This document shows positions 46,239-56,195 of a DNA stretch of 64,000 nt, one piece after another. Position numbers and translations under genes: made by a program. The notes under the pieces were generated by a model. That model saw only the letters and a program-made list of their open reading frames with translations, was not told the origin of the DNA and searched no databases. Position 1 is the first letter of the stretch. Each line of letters opens with the position of its first letter. The DNA is from Flavivirga aquatica (lineage in GTDB: Bacteria; Bacteroidota; Bacteroidia; Flavobacteriales; Flavobacteriaceae), in the NCBI RefSeq assembly GCF_001747085.1, contig NZ_MDJD01000007.1:434001-498000 (forward strand). The letters run 5' to 3'.

Positions 46239-46748
46239 TCATTCAGGTTTTGATATTGTACGATTATCAAATTCTATTTTTTTATTCATTTGTAAATTGA
46301 GATTAGAGAAAGACACTAAAAACTCTTTAACTGCACTTGACAGCTCTTCATTATTCGTTGTAGATAAGTTATACAAACTCTCTAATTTATAAAATTTAGT
46401 TTCTAACACTAATATCCTAGCAAAAATTGAAGAAGCGTTTACTTTTTCTGGAATACTTTCTTTTAATTTCTTTAAAAACAATTTAACCTCAACTTTATTA
46501 TCTTCAAAAAAACTTAGATCACCTTTTTTCACATTAGTTATAATGTCTTGTAGCTGAAAATACTCTTGCCAATCCTCTAAAGCCTTTTCCGTTTTCTCAT
46601 CTAAAGCATAGTCTATATATTTAAACTTAGAAAAATCATGCTCCGCTACACTCTCACTTTTATTTTCTTCAATAACATTTTCTTGAGCCTTCTTACAAGA
46701 AAAAGACAAAACTAATAAACAAAAAACACTCAAAATTTTAGCACTCAT
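46239..46748 (-). CDS. Hypothetical helical lipoprotein
   Basis: A 169-residue protein with an SPII signal (MSAKILSVFCLLVLSFSC, lipid on Cys18). The mature part is acidic at first and then almost all helical (for example EKALEDWQEYFQLQDIITNV and VKLFLKKLKESI). I do not recognise the family. It is probably an envelope lipoprotein and stands alone. Confidence 0.75.
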   Translation of the reverse strand: MSAKILSVFCLLVLSFSCKKAQENVIEENKSESVAEHDFSKFKYIDYALDEKTEKALEDWQEYFQLQDIITNVKKGDLSFFEDNKVEVKLFLKKLKESIPEKVNASSIFARILVLETKFYKLESLYNLSTTNNEELSSAVKEFLVSFSNLNLQMNKKIEFDNRTISKPE

Positions 46749-46904
46749 AAGACTTATTTAAAAAAATGTATCGCAAAGATATAGGAATAGTTGATTTTTT
46801 AATGAATTACTAGATAATCAAATTAAAAAAAATTAAGCTTTAAAATATGATATTATCAATAAAATCTTATTATTTTTGAATTATCTTCATAATATGTATT
46901 ATAA

Positions 46905-47876
46905 ATGAACTCTAGAATATTAATAATTGGAGCTTGCGGACAAATAGGCTCAGAATTAACATATAGCTTACGAAACATTTTTGGTAATAAAAATGTTATT
47001 GCAAGCGACATTAATCATAGTAATTTAAGTCTTGTAAATTCAGGTCTTTTTGAGATTGTAGATGCGCAAGACTATAGTAGTATTAAAACCTGTGTTGAAA
47101 AACACAATATTGACACTATTTACTTAATGGCCGCTATGTTAAGTGCTACTGGAGAAAAGTTTCCAGAAAAAGCATGGGATTTAAATATGAATTCCTTATT
47201 TCACGTATTAAATCTAGCAAAAACAAAGTGCCTTAAAAAAGTGTTTTGGCCATCAAGCATTGCTGTTTTCGGAACCACAACACCAAAAGAATATACCCCT
47301 CAATACACTACTATGGAACCCTCTACAGTTTATGGCATAACCAAACAAGTAGGCGAACGTTGGTGTGAATATTATCATAACAAATATGGTGTTGATGTTC
47401 GTAGTTTACGTTATCCAGGAATAATTAGCTGGAAAACATTACCTGGTGGTGGTACTACAGATTACGCAGTTGAAATTTACCACAAAGCTATTACAGATAA
47501 ATTTTATAACTGCTTTTTAAAGGAAGATACAGAACTTCCAATGATGTTTATGGATGACGCCGTTAAAGCAACCATAGACATTATGAATGCAGAAACTAGT
47601 GATGTTAAAATTAGATCATCCTATAACCTAGCTGCTATAAGTTTTACGCCAAAAGATATTGCCGAATCTATAAAAAAACATATACCCGAATTTAAAGTAG
47701 GCTATCACCCAGATTACAGACAAGATATTGCCAATAGCTGGCCTAAAAGTATTAATGATTCTTATGCTAGACAAGACTGGAAATGGAAACACGCCTGGTC
47801 ATTAGAAAACATTACTATAGAGATGCTTTTTCAGTTAAACAAAAAATATAATAGCATTTTAAAAGAACCTAATTAA
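46905..47876 (+). CDS. NAD-dependent L-threonine dehydrogenase (extended SDR type)
   Basis: A 323-residue extended short-chain dehydrogenase. The NAD motif is IIGACGQIG, the catalytic pair is Tyr and Lys in STVYGITKQVGE, and the substrate side shows SLRYPGIISWKTLPGGGTTDYAVEI. This pattern matches the UDP-galactose-epimerase-like L-threonine dehydrogenases described in Flavobacterium frigidimaris. It oxidises threonine to 2-amino-3-oxobutyrate. A TATTTTTG -7 box lies just upstream. Confidence 0.88.
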   Translation: MNSRILIIGACGQIGSELTYSLRNIFGNKNVIASDINHSNLSLVNSGLFEIVDAQDYSSIKTCVEKHNIDTIYLMAAMLSATGEKFPEKAWDLNMNSLFHVLNLAKTKCLKKVFWPSSIAVFGTTTPKEYTPQYTTMEPSTVYGITKQVGERWCEYYHNKYGVDVRSLRYPGIISWKTLPGGGTTDYAVEIYHKAITDKFYNCFLKEDTELPMMFMDDAVKATIDIMNAETSDVKIRSSYNLAAISFTPKDIAESIKKHIPEFKVGYHPDYRQDIANSWPKSINDSYARQDWKWKHAWSLENITIEMLFQLNKKYNSILKEPN

Positions 47877-47887
47877 TTGTATATTTG
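47857..47887 (+). promoter_or_regulatory. Candidate promoter of the HupE-like gene
   Basis: TTTT (47857-47860), a 19-base spacer and TATATTTG (47880-47887) fit the Bacteroidota promoter. It lies across the end of the threonine dehydrogenase gene and suggests a leader of ~20 bases. Confidence 0.45.
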
Positions 47888-47914
47888 AGCTACCAAACTT
47901 AACCTCCAATTACT

Positions 47915-48502
47915 ATGCTTGAAAACTTCTGGTTTAATGTAGAATACGGTATTAATCATGTGCTAGACATTAAAGCTTATGATCATGTTTTATTTCTCAT
48001 CGTCCTAACAGTTCCTTACGCCTTTAAAGATTGGAAACGCGTATTATTATTAGTCTCTATATTTACTTTAGGACATACGCTATCTTTAGTTTTGGCTGCT
48101 TACGGTGCGGTTAGCATAAATGGAAAAATAGTAGAATTTTTAATACCTATAACTATTTTAATTGTAGCCCTTTTTAATGTATTCACATCTGGTAAAGGGG
48201 CACAAAAAGAGAAAGTAGGCGTTTTATTTTTGTCTACACTTTTTTTTGGATTAGTACACGGTTTAGGATTTGCAAGAGAGTTTAAAATGTTATTAGGCAA
48301 CTCTAACAATAAATTAGTACTCTTATTAGAATTTGCTTTAGGTATAGAAATTGCTCAAATTATTATTGTGTTTATCGTTTTGTTTTTAGGATATATAGTC
48401 CAAACCATTTTTAGATTTTCTAAACGCGATTGGATCATGGTTATTTCTGCCATAGTAGTAGGCTTAGTAATACCTATGATTTTAAACAATGGTTTCCTGT
48501 AA
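47915..48502 (+). CDS. HupE/UreJ-like membrane protein
   Basis: A 195-residue membrane protein with about six helices. Family signs are ENFWFNVEYGINHVLDIKAYDH near the start, the histidine-bearing ISIFTLGHTLSLVLA type segment (here VSIFTLGHTLSLVLA), and FFGLVHGLGFARE. HupE/UreJ proteins take up nickel or cobalt or assist metal enzymes, and the C-terminal-type variant here may only be related. No urease or hydrogenase genes are in the window, so the metal role is unproven. Confidence 0.85.
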   Translation: MLENFWFNVEYGINHVLDIKAYDHVLFLIVLTVPYAFKDWKRVLLLVSIFTLGHTLSLVLAAYGAVSINGKIVEFLIPITILIVALFNVFTSGKGAQKEKVGVLFLSTLFFGLVHGLGFAREFKMLLGNSNNKLVLLLEFALGIEIAQIIIVFIVLFLGYIVQTIFRFSKRDWIMVISAIVVGLVIPMILNNGFL

Positions 48503-48826
48503 AACAGAACCATTAATATTCTTAAATACATAATCTGAGTTAGAAATATTATAGAGATAAAATATTTCTAACTTTTTAATAATCTTACACCAACTTTCAT
48601 AAAAGTTTAACGAACTTGTGTTGTAATTAAAATACGAACCAAGTATCTTCGCTATAAGATTTCGTGTTAAGTGACTACAATAACATTCTTTAATGTTTTT
48701 TCACAAAAGATATTAAGTAAAACTTAACTCAAAATTATTATAAGGCTTTCTAATACTGAATTTATTTCTATATCGAAACTTTATAAATTCCATACGAAGG
48801 TAACACCATAATTATAAATCATATTA
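48503..48826. other. Intergenic region upstream of the deaminase gene
   Basis: No ORF, hairpin or RNA gene that I can support. It should hold the promoter of the deaminase-protease operon. Confidence 0.45.
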
Positions 48827-49258
48827 ATGCCAGAAAATAAACAACTTAAGTACGATAAAGCTTATTTAAGAATTGCGAAAGAATGGGGGAAATTATCTTA
48901 CTGTAAACGTAGACAAGTAGGAGCACTCATAGTAAAGGATAGAATGATAATTTCTGACGGATACAACGGAACACCTTCTGGTTTTGAAAATTTTTGTGAG
49001 GATGATGAGGGATACACAAAATGGTATGTATTACATGCTGAAGCTAATGCTATTTTAAAAGTAGCTTCATCTACTCAATCCTCCAAAGGAGCTACACTTT
49101 ACATAACAATGTCCCCCTGCAAAGAATGCAGTAAATTAATACATCAAGCAGGCATTGTAAAAGTAGTCTATCACGAAGCATACAAAGACAATTCTGGATT
49201 AAAATTTTTAGAAAAAGCAGGAATAGGATTAAAACAAATTGAAGACTTAAAAGCATAA
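48827..49258 (+). CDS. dCMP deaminase-like cytidine/deoxycytidylate deaminase
   Basis: A 143-residue zinc deaminase. The zinc site is HAEANAI (His ligand and catalytic Glu) and PCKEC (two Cys ligands), with YCKRRQVGALIVKDRMIISDGYNGTPSG before it, as in dCMP deaminases and ComEB. It would supply dUMP for thymidylate synthesis. Its stop overlaps the ATG of the S41 protease as TAATG. Confidence 0.92.
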   Translation: MPENKQLKYDKAYLRIAKEWGKLSYCKRRQVGALIVKDRMIISDGYNGTPSGFENFCEDDEGYTKWYVLHAEANAILKVASSTQSSKGATLYITMSPCKECSKLIHQAGIVKVVYHEAYKDNSGLKFLEKAGIGLKQIEDLKA

Positions 49259-50847
49259 TGCCATATCAAAAAAAATATTTACCACTGATTTTGGGTGTTG
49301 CTATTGCAGCAGGCATTTTTATTGGTGGAAAATTAGATTTCACAGATTCACCAGATAGACTATTTTCTACAAATAGCAAAAAAGATAAACTCAACAGGCT
49401 TATTGATTATATAGAGTATAACTACGTTGACGACATAAATACAGATAGTATTGTTGACGTTACAGTTAATGGCATCTTAAATAATCTTGACCCACACTCT
49501 GTTTATATTCCAAAAGAAGACATGGAACGCGTTGCAGAAGAGATGAAGGGTGATTTTGTTGGCATTGGCATTAGTTTTTACACTTATAAAGATTCTATTG
49601 CTGTAATTAGAACTATAGAAAACGGCCCTAGCTCTAAAGCAGGCATTAAAGGTGGTGATAGAATTATTATGGCAGATGGTGATTCCCTCTTTGGTGATAA
49701 GTTAAAAGACGGAGAAATTATTAAAAAACTAAAAGGCTCCATAAACTCCAAGGTAAACTTAAAAGTATACAGAAAAGGCGAGCCTAAACTTTTAAATTTC
49801 ACTGTAAAACGTGGAAAAATACCAATAAAAAGTGTTGATGCTGCTTACATGTTAACAGAAAAACTAGGGTATATTAAGATTAATCGTTTTGCCGAGTCTA
49901 CTTATAAAGAATTTAAAACAGGATTAGATAAACTTCAAGCATTAGGTGCCAAAGAAATCGCTTTAGATTTACGAAATAACCCTGGCGGAATATTAAGTAT
50001 TTCCGAACAAATAGTTGATGAGTTCCTAGAAGATAATAAACTTATTTTATTTACAAAAAACAAACGAGGCAATATAGAAAAAAGCTTTGCAACCAATAAA
50101 GGAGATTTTGAAGACGGTAAAATATATGTACTTATAGATGAAAACTCTGCATCCGCAAGTGAAATTGTTGCTGGCGCTATACAAGACAACGATAAAGGCA
50201 CTATTGTTGGACGCCGTTCTTATGGAAAAGGTTTAGTACAGCGAGAAATGGATTTGGGAGATGGCAGCATAGTACGTCTAACCGTCTCTAGATACTACAC
50301 CCCCACAGGTCGCTCCATTCAACGTCCTTACGACAAAGGCAACAAAGACTATTATGATGAATATTATGAAAGACTAGAAAGTGGTGAACTACTTGATCCT
50401 GAAAAAATACACGTTGACGATTCATTAAAATACACCACACCTGCAGGAAAAATAGTTTACGGTGGAGGCGGTATTATTCCAGATGTTTTTGTCCCTATAG
50501 ATAACAGTATGCAAAACGAAACACTTATTTTTTTACAAAGACGTGGCTTTTTTGGAAATTTTGTATTTGAAGAATTAGAAAAAGATAGATTTGCCTATAA
50601 CAATATATCTAGGCAAGAATTTATAAATACTTTTGAAGTTGGAGACGACTTAGTTTTTACCTTTCAAGACTATTTAAACCTCAGGACAGATTCTAAAATC
50701 ACTTTTGTAGCATATCATGAAGAAGTAAAACAATACATTAAAGCAACTTTGGCAGATCAACTTTTCGGCAATGGAGCTTTTGAAGAAGTTTTTAATCAGC
50801 GTGACATTATGATTGATGAAGTTATTAACCTAAGCAACGAAGAGTAA
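49258..50847 (+). CDS. S41-family C-terminal processing protease
   Basis: A 529-residue envelope protease with an N-terminal membrane or signal segment (ILGVAIAAGIFIGG, 11-26), a PDZ domain around GDFVGIGISFY to IKGGDRIIMADGD (~95-140), and the S41 catalytic domain. The Ser is in DENSASASEIVAGA and the general-base Lys in RRSYGKGLVQ. CtpA-type enzymes trim or degrade periplasmic proteins. It is translationally coupled to the deaminase gene by a TAATG overlap, an unusual pairing of functions that may be only historical. Confidence 0.94.
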   Translation: MPYQKKYLPLILGVAIAAGIFIGGKLDFTDSPDRLFSTNSKKDKLNRLIDYIEYNYVDDINTDSIVDVTVNGILNNLDPHSVYIPKEDMERVAEEMKGDFVGIGISFYTYKDSIAVIRTIENGPSSKAGIKGGDRIIMADGDSLFGDKLKDGEIIKKLKGSINSKVNLKVYRKGEPKLLNFTVKRGKIPIKSVDAAYMLTEKLGYIKINRFAESTYKEFKTGLDKLQALGAKEIALDLRNNPGGILSISEQIVDEFLEDNKLILFTKNKRGNIEKSFATNKGDFEDGKIYVLIDENSASASEIVAGAIQDNDKGTIVGRRSYGKGLVQREMDLGDGSIVRLTVSRYYTPTGRSIQRPYDKGNKDYYDEYYERLESGELLDPEKIHVDDSLKYTTPAGKIVYGGGGIIPDVFVPIDNSMQNETLIFLQRRGFFGNFVFEELEKDRFAYNNISRQEFINTFEVGDDLVFTFQDYLNLRTDSKITFVAYHEEVKQYIKATLADQLFGNGAFEEVFNQRDIMIDEVINLSNEE

Positions 50848-50958
50848 ACTTAAATCTATCTTACCTTCACCCCTTATTTCTTTAAATAACTATTTCTCAA
50901 AATAACCGAATTAAGTATGCAATACTACTAAGATAGGCTTTTTTGAGTTTATTTTAAC

Positions 50959-51561
50959 TTAAAGCTTATCATGTACTTTAACATGTTTCCCATTATTCCA
51001 AAGTGTTAAAATATCTGTAGCCACATGAGCACCGCTACCTGAAGCTATAGCAAACTGACTACGCCAGCCAGCTAAAGTACCAGCAACATAAAGATTTTCT
51101 TCAATTAAATGATCAGCGTTTTTTAACCAAATACGATCTTTTTCAATAGCAGCTCTTGGGTGTGGTTCAACATATTGATCAAGACCCTTAATAGCCATTA
51201 AATTAGTATAACCAACAGCTATTACAACAATTTTAGATATATAGCTGCTTTTATTAGTTTTTATATTAAAACCTGTTTCAAATTTTAAAATTTCCAAAAC
51301 TTTCTCACCTTCTATTTGCTCTACATGAGGATACAAAGAGATTAATTGCTTTTTACCTCTTTCTAAAATTGAAGCCCCTGTGGTTTCTGGAGTTAACCCC
51401 AACACATTATTAAACAAAGCTGTTTGTAAATGTGATGTTTTCTGATGCGTAATAACACCAATGGCTTTGTCACTTGCAAAAGGTTTATTTTTTGCAGAAC
51501 CCAAAACCAAAGCACAGGATAACCCGGCTGCACCACCACCAATTATTAATGCATCATACAT
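50959..51561 (-). CDS. Small FAD/NAD(P)-dependent oxidoreductase
   Basis: A 200-residue flavoprotein. The FAD motif is LIIGGGAAGLSCALVL at residues 5-20, and the closing flavin segment is NLYVAGTLAGWRSQFAIASGSGAHVA. It is much shorter than thioredoxin reductase and lacks a CxxC pair and a separate NADPH domain, so it may need a partner or be a reduced family member. It overlaps the small membrane-protein gene by 1 base (TAATG) and lies in an operon with marC. Confidence 0.85.
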   Translation of the reverse strand: MYDALIIGGGAAGLSCALVLGSAKNKPFASDKAIGVITHQKTSHLQTALFNNVLGLTPETTGASILERGKKQLISLYPHVEQIEGEKVLEILKFETGFNIKTNKSSYISKIVVIAVGYTNLMAIKGLDQYVEPHPRAAIEKDRIWLKNADHLIEENLYVAGTLAGWRSQFAIASGSGAHVATDILTLWNNGKHVKVHDKL

Positions 51562-51764
51562 TAGTTACGTCCTTTTGTTTTTTCTTCTATACGTTTCGAA
51601 GTTCTTAAAATAAACATCATAAGCATAACACAAAGCGAGGCTAGAATGGTAATTAGAGCAACGATGCTATCCCCATTAAAAGGTGCTTCAAAATTCACTT
51701 TTGTAAAATTGAAGATCATTAGCCCTAGAGCAATAACACTAAATAGTATAGTTAAAATTTTCAT
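51561..51764 (-). CDS. Small two-helix membrane protein
   Basis: A 67-residue protein with two hydrophobic helices (about 3-21 and 33-53) and a basic end (RTSKRIEEKTKGRN). It lies 18 bases after the marC gene and its stop overlaps the next start as TAATG, so it is a real member of this operon. No function is known. Confidence 0.75.
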   Translation of the reverse strand: MKILTILFSVIALGLMIFNFTKVNFEAPFNGDSIVALITILASLCVMLMMFILRTSKRIEEKTKGRN

Positions 51765-51782
51765 TGAAATAGTGGTTTATAT

Positions 51783-52370
51783 TTATACAACATCAAACAA
51801 AGCCTTTATGTTATGAACAAATAGCTTTACAGCTATAGCCAATAAAACAACACCAAATACCTTACGTATAATATTAATGCCATTTTGCCCAATAAAACGC
51901 TCAATTCTAACTGATGTTTTAAGGACTACAAAAATAATGATAACATTCATTATAACCGCTATAATGATGTTTTCAATTCTAAACTCCGCTCTTAACGAAA
52001 GCAATGTAGTTAAACTACCAGGACCTGCAATAAGTGGAAATGCTAACGGAAAGACAGCCGTTGTCATAGAATCATGCTCTTCTTGCTTATATAAGGTTAT
52101 ACCTAAAATCATTTCTAAAGCAATAAAAAACAAAATAAAAGCCCCTGCAACAGCAAATGAATTCACATCAATACCAATAAGATTTAATATACTTTTCCCC
52201 AAAAACAAGAACACAATCAATATAATTCCAGCGATTATAGAAGCCTTTTCACTTTGTATATGCCCCGCTTTTTTTCTTAAATCAATTACAATAGGAATAT
52301 TGCCAATAACATCTATCACAGCAAATAGCACCATAAACGCCGTAAATATTTCTTTAGGATCTAGCTCCAT
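51783..52370 (-). CDS. marC: MarC-family membrane protein
   Basis: A 195-residue protein with six membrane helices. Family blocks are FTAFMVLFAVIDVIGNIPIVI at the start, FAVAGAFILFFIALEMILGI and AVFPLAFPLIAGPGSLTTLL. MarC proteins look like LysE-type transporters; despite the name, no role in antibiotic resistance is proven. It is the first gene of the three-gene operon. Confidence 0.93.
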   Translation of the reverse strand: MELDPKEIFTAFMVLFAVIDVIGNIPIVIDLRKKAGHIQSEKASIIAGIILIVFLFLGKSILNLIGIDVNSFAVAGAFILFFIALEMILGITLYKQEEHDSMTTAVFPLAFPLIAGPGSLTTLLSLRAEFRIENIIIAVIMNVIIIFVVLKTSVRIERFIGQNGINIIRKVFGVVLLAIAVKLFVHNIKALFDVV

Positions 52371-52622
52371 AATTTTAGTTTTTTTTAATATTTCGCAAAA
52401 ATATAGCTTTTCACTATATAATCTTAAAAATCAACCTTGAATTACACATCATAATATTGTTTCGAAGATTAAATTACAAGTTTCGAACATAGTAAATCTA
52501 CACAAAATCTTACAAAAACAATGAACCTTAATAAGTTTTAATACATAATGGATTTTCTAATGTAGAATTCATATTAAAGTCAAAGTTTGTCTATTTTTGT
52601 GAACTATTTATAAAAGTGTTTT

Positions 52623-53189
52623 ATGTTTCAGTTAGGAAAAACTATAGTTTCAGAAGATATTATAGAAAAAGATTTCATTTGCAATTTATCTGCATGCAAA
52701 GGCGCTTGCTGTATTGATGGTGATGCAGGAGCACCTTTAGATGCAGACGAAGCTAATATTTTAAAAGAAATATATCCAAAAGTAAAACCCTTTTTACGCA
52801 AAGAAGGGATTGAAGCTATCGAAAACCAAGGAGTTTACATAACTACTGAAGATGGCGAATTAGAAACACCTTTAATTAATGGAGCAGACTGTGCTTATGT
52901 TATTTTTGATAAAAAAAAAGTTGCTCTTTGCGGAATTGAAGAAGCTTACAATCAAGGTGAAGTTACTTGGAAAAAGCCAATATCATGTCATTTATACCCT
53001 ATAAGAGTTCAAGATTACACCGAATTTTCAGCAGTAAATTATCATAAATGGCAAATTTGTGATGATGCCTGCACACTAGGCAAAGAATTACAAATACCTA
53101 TTTACAAATTTGTAAAAGAAGCTTTAATAAGAAAGTTTGGTGAAGATTGGTATATGGAATTAGAAAAGATTGCTGAGCAACGCAAATAA
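52623..53189 (+). CDS. DUF3109-family cysteine-rich protein
   Basis: A 188-residue protein of DUF3109, a family found widely in Bacteroidota. Cysteines are in ICNLSACKGACCIDGDAGAP near residues 19-38, then GADCAYV, VALCGIE, ISCHLYP and QICDDACTLG. The arrangement suggests a zinc or Fe-S site like the YkgJ family, but the activity is unknown. A TATTTTTG -7 box lies ~30 bases upstream. Confidence 0.88.
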   Translation: MFQLGKTIVSEDIIEKDFICNLSACKGACCIDGDAGAPLDADEANILKEIYPKVKPFLRKEGIEAIENQGVYITTEDGELETPLINGADCAYVIFDKKKVALCGIEEAYNQGEVTWKKPISCHLYPIRVQDYTEFSAVNYHKWQICDDACTLGKELQIPIYKFVKEALIRKFGEDWYMELEKIAEQRK

Positions 53190-53229
53190 AAAACAAGACT
53201 GCCAAAAAACTTGTTTTGAGACAACCTAT

Positions 53230-54547
53230 CTTTTTTGATCTACAAAATTTACTTTTAATAGTTTACAATATATTATATAAGGTGTTACCATCAATATCTT
53301 TTTCGGTTTTACTAGAAGGTAAAACTTTTGAAATAAAATATCTGTTCCTGTTACCGCAAAATCATCATCATTCAAAACACCTATAGTTGTTCTGTTAATT
53401 AACCAAATACCTTCTAACTTTTCATGTGGATAACCCCTTAAGCAGTATAACCAAATTAACAGCCAAAGTTTTGCTAACTGGCAAAATATTAGCAACCGCT
53501 AATTCTTCCCATGTATTCTCTTCTATGGTTTTCCATTAATTAACATACTATCTAAATCATCAAAACTATCACCAGAAACATCTGTCGCATTACTAATGTT
53601 AATTTTATAAATATGCTTTTGAGCACACGAATCTTCACCTGTAAACAAACCATCTCTTTCTACAACTAAAAATTCAATATCACTTAGTGCTACAATTTCA
53701 GAATTAGAATTTTATGCTTTCTCTTGTTTAAATAAATATTGCTTTGTTTCAGCTGTTACTAAATCAAAAGTTACAATTCTTATAATAGTAAAATCTGCAA
53801 CTTTTTCTTTTGATGGATTATATAAAGTCGATTGCATAATACCTACTAAAGTTTTTTCATTAGGCGTTATTGCTAATCCTTCCATCCCCCTATTTGCCCA
53901 TCTTCTCTCAAAAACTGCTGGAATTTTTCTTCCTCCAGTATTTACATTTACTGGACTTATTCCTTCAAGTTCTTTTCCTTCGGCATCAAAATGGACTATA
54001 TCTAATCCATATTCATCAGAAACCCAAAAGAACCATCTTTTAAAGCAACAAGTCCCTTACTATCTAACCCACCTCATATCTATCTGTTTCTAATATATTT
54101 TTATCTAAATCATAAGGAATTTCGCCTGTAGTTCCAAAACCAATAGGGTTAGGGCGTCCAGTAATAACATTACCCGAAGGCGTTTTAAACAGAATTTCAT
54201 TTAGCATTTCGATAGATCCATTTCCAACAATTTAAAATGACCAATTCGCGGTGTATAATCTGAAATAGGGAAAATTTTACCTCCAGATGTTTTTAGGTTT
54301 GCTCCCTATCTGTTAAAGCATAAAACTCACCCGCATTAGTTGGGTGTATTGTAGCCTCCGATCCAAAACCACCATTTCTAATTTCAACATTATTTACCGT
54401 TTTTAAAACATTATAAGGTAATTTTATCCCAAAATTAGCTAGGTCAGGAATTTTCAAATTATTTGTAGAATCATCATCGTTATTACAAGCTATAAATACA
54501 GATGCGATAGTTGCAAATAAAATAGTTTTTAATACATTATTTTTCAT
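53230..54547 (-). pseudogene. Degenerate phytase-like esterase lipoprotein gene
   Basis: The minus strand carries an esterase-like gene of the phytase-like family in pieces. The start (54547-54293) gives a lipoprotein signal (ending FIACNNDDD) and GGFGSEATIHPTNAGEFYALTDR, then breaks. A second frame continues with ANLKTSGGKIFPISDYTPRIG. Another gives NGSIEMLNEILFKTPSGN and ITGRPNPIGFGTTGEIPYDL, and near 53.4 kb comes YPHEKLEGIWLINRTT followed by NDDDFAVTG. At least three frameshifts and several stops divide it. No intact ORF covers the region, so the product is lost unless sequencing errors are to blame. Confidence 0.85.
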
Positions 54548-55009
54548 TAATAGTTTTAATTTTAAAATTAATTTAGAACTATTAAGCCATCATACCCCTT
54601 AAGTTAATTTGCAGTTAACGTTTTCAAGATTCAATTCCTCTCAAAATAAAAAATTATGATAAAATGATATTTTTCACAACTTTCTTGCCTTGATTTTTCA
54701 ATGAAAAGAATTGTAAATTTTAATAGAAAAAAAATCGTGTTTTTGTTATTTTTTATTTTGTTTTCAAGAAAACTAGAATTCTATATTTCATAGTACTTAA
54801 GAAAGATTTTACAACCTAAATAACTGATTTACAAAAAACTAAAATCAAGTAAGAAAAAACAAAAAAAGTGAGAAAATTACAATGTTTTGTTAAAAACTTG
54901 TTGACAATGTTTATAACTATACCTTTCTTTTATGGCTACATTTTTGAATCTTTGTTAACCCAAATCGAAATAAATTTTTCGTCAAATTTTTAAAAAATCT
55001 AAAACAACA
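54548..55009 (+). promoter_or_regulatory. Region upstream of nrdB with candidate promoter
   Basis: No gene seen in these 460 bases. CTTG (54897-54900), a 19-base spacer and TACCTTTC (54920-54927) resemble the Bacteroidota promoter and would give a leader of ~75 bases for nrdB. I see no clear NrdR box. Confidence 0.35.
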
Positions 55010-55990
55010 ATGTCTCAGTCTATAGAACCCATTCTTCAAAAAAACAAAGATCGTTTTGTTATTTTTCCAATTCAGCATCATGATATTTGGGAATGGTATA
55101 AAAAATCTGAAGCTAGTTTTTGGACTGCTGAAGAAATTGATTTACATCAAGATCTTACAGATTGGGCAACAAAATTAAATGATGATGAACGCTATTTTAT
55201 CAAGCACATTTTAGCATTTTTTGCTGCTAGTGATGGTATTGTAAATGAAAATTTAGCTGAAAATTTTGTAAATGAAGTACAATATAGTGAAGCAAAGTTC
55301 TTTTATGGATTTCAAATAATGATGGAGAATATCCATAGTGAGACTTATTCGCTATTAATAGATACTTACGTAAAAGACGAAAAAGAAAAAGACCTACTCT
55401 TTAATGCTATAGAAAACTTTCCAGCCATTAAGAAAAAGGCTGATTGGGCTTTAAAGTGGATTGATTCTCCAAGTTTTGCAGAGCGTTTAATTGCGTTTGC
55501 TGCTGTAGAAGGGATTTTCTTTTCTGGTGCATTTTGTTCTATTTTCTGGTTAAAGAAAAGAGGATTAATGCCAGGTCTAACGTTTTCTAATGAATTAATA
55601 TCTCGTGATGAAGGTGTACACTGTGACTTTGCTGTACATCTACACAACAAACATCTAATAAATAAAGTTCCAAAATCTCGTATTAGAGAAATATTAGTGG
55701 ACGCTTTAGATATAGAACGTGAATTTATAACAGAATCATTACCAGCTAGTTTAATAGGAATGAATGCTGTTCTTATGTCACAATATTTAGAATTTGTGAC
55801 AGATCGCTTGTTAAGTGAACTTGACTGTGAAAAAGAATATAACACAGCAAATCCATTTGATTTCATGGACATGATCTCATTACAAGGAAAAACTAATTTC
55901 TTTGAAAAACGTGTGTCCGAATATCAAAAAGCAGGTGTTCTTAACAAAGAAGATGATGATGATAAATTCAGTTTTGACGCCGATTTTTAA
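55010..55990 (+). CDS. nrdB: Ribonucleotide-diphosphate reductase beta subunit, class Ia
   Basis: A 326-residue radical subunit. Iron ligands and the radical Tyr are visible: Asp in [13 protein letters not shown], Glu and His in [10 protein letters not shown] with the Tyr of SETY as the radical site, and the second-half ligands in GIFFSGAF and [12 protein letters not shown]. The C-terminal KFSFDADF is the tail that docks on NrdA. nrdA follows on the same strand after a hairpin-rich 205-base spacer. Confidence 0.96.
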   Translation: MSQSIEPILQKNKDRFVIFPIQHHDIWEWYKKSEASFWTAEEIDLHQDLTDWATKLNDDERYFIKHILAFFAASDGIVNENLAENFVNEVQYSEAKFFYGFQIMMENIHSETYSLLIDTYVKDEKEKDLLFNAIENFPAIKKKADWALKWIDSPSFAERLIAFAAVEGIFFSGAFCSIFWLKKRGLMPGLTFSNELISRDEGVHCDFAVHLHNKHLINKVPKSRIREILVDALDIEREFITESLPASLIGMNAVLMSQYLEFVTDRLLSELDCEKEYNTANPFDFMDMISLQGKTNFFEKRVSEYQKAGVLNKEDDDDKFSFDADF

Positions 55991-56009
55991 TTGATCCCTT
56001 TCTTTCCAA

Positions 56010-56177
56010 AGATTTCTTTTTTGGAAAATCAATTAAAATGACATTTCCATTGAATGGAAAATTAAACTAATTACCATTTATTGAATTAATTGTAGTAACT
56101 AAATTTTGTCTAACAATAGTTAGATGCAAAATTTGGACTAACTAGTTAACCATTTTCCTGAAGGTGTATCAGGAAAG
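56010..56177 (+). promoter_or_regulatory. Hairpin-rich nrdB-nrdA spacer
   Basis: Four stem-loops follow each other: TTTCCA..TTGGAAA near 56010-56033; TTTCCATT/AATGGAAA at about 56043-56060; AAATTTTG..CTAAC..GTTAG..CAAAATTT at 56101-56134; and TTTCCTGA/TCAGGAAA around 56154-56177, ending ~19 bases before the nrdA ATG. None has a T run good enough for a terminator. They may shape processing or the nrdB:nrdA ratio, or carry a separate nrdA promoter. Confidence 0.45.
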
Positions 56178-56195
56178 CTAAAAACGTGTAAAACA

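Noticed and set aside
51877-52440. 187-codon plus-strand ORF over marC
   Set aside because: The marC reading shows a complete family pattern; the opposite frame is low-complexity and rich in Ile, Lys and Asn.
55010-55990. Radical-tyrosine-free NrdB
   Set aside because: The Tyr following the His ligand (IHSETY) is present, so a normal class Ia subunit is expected.
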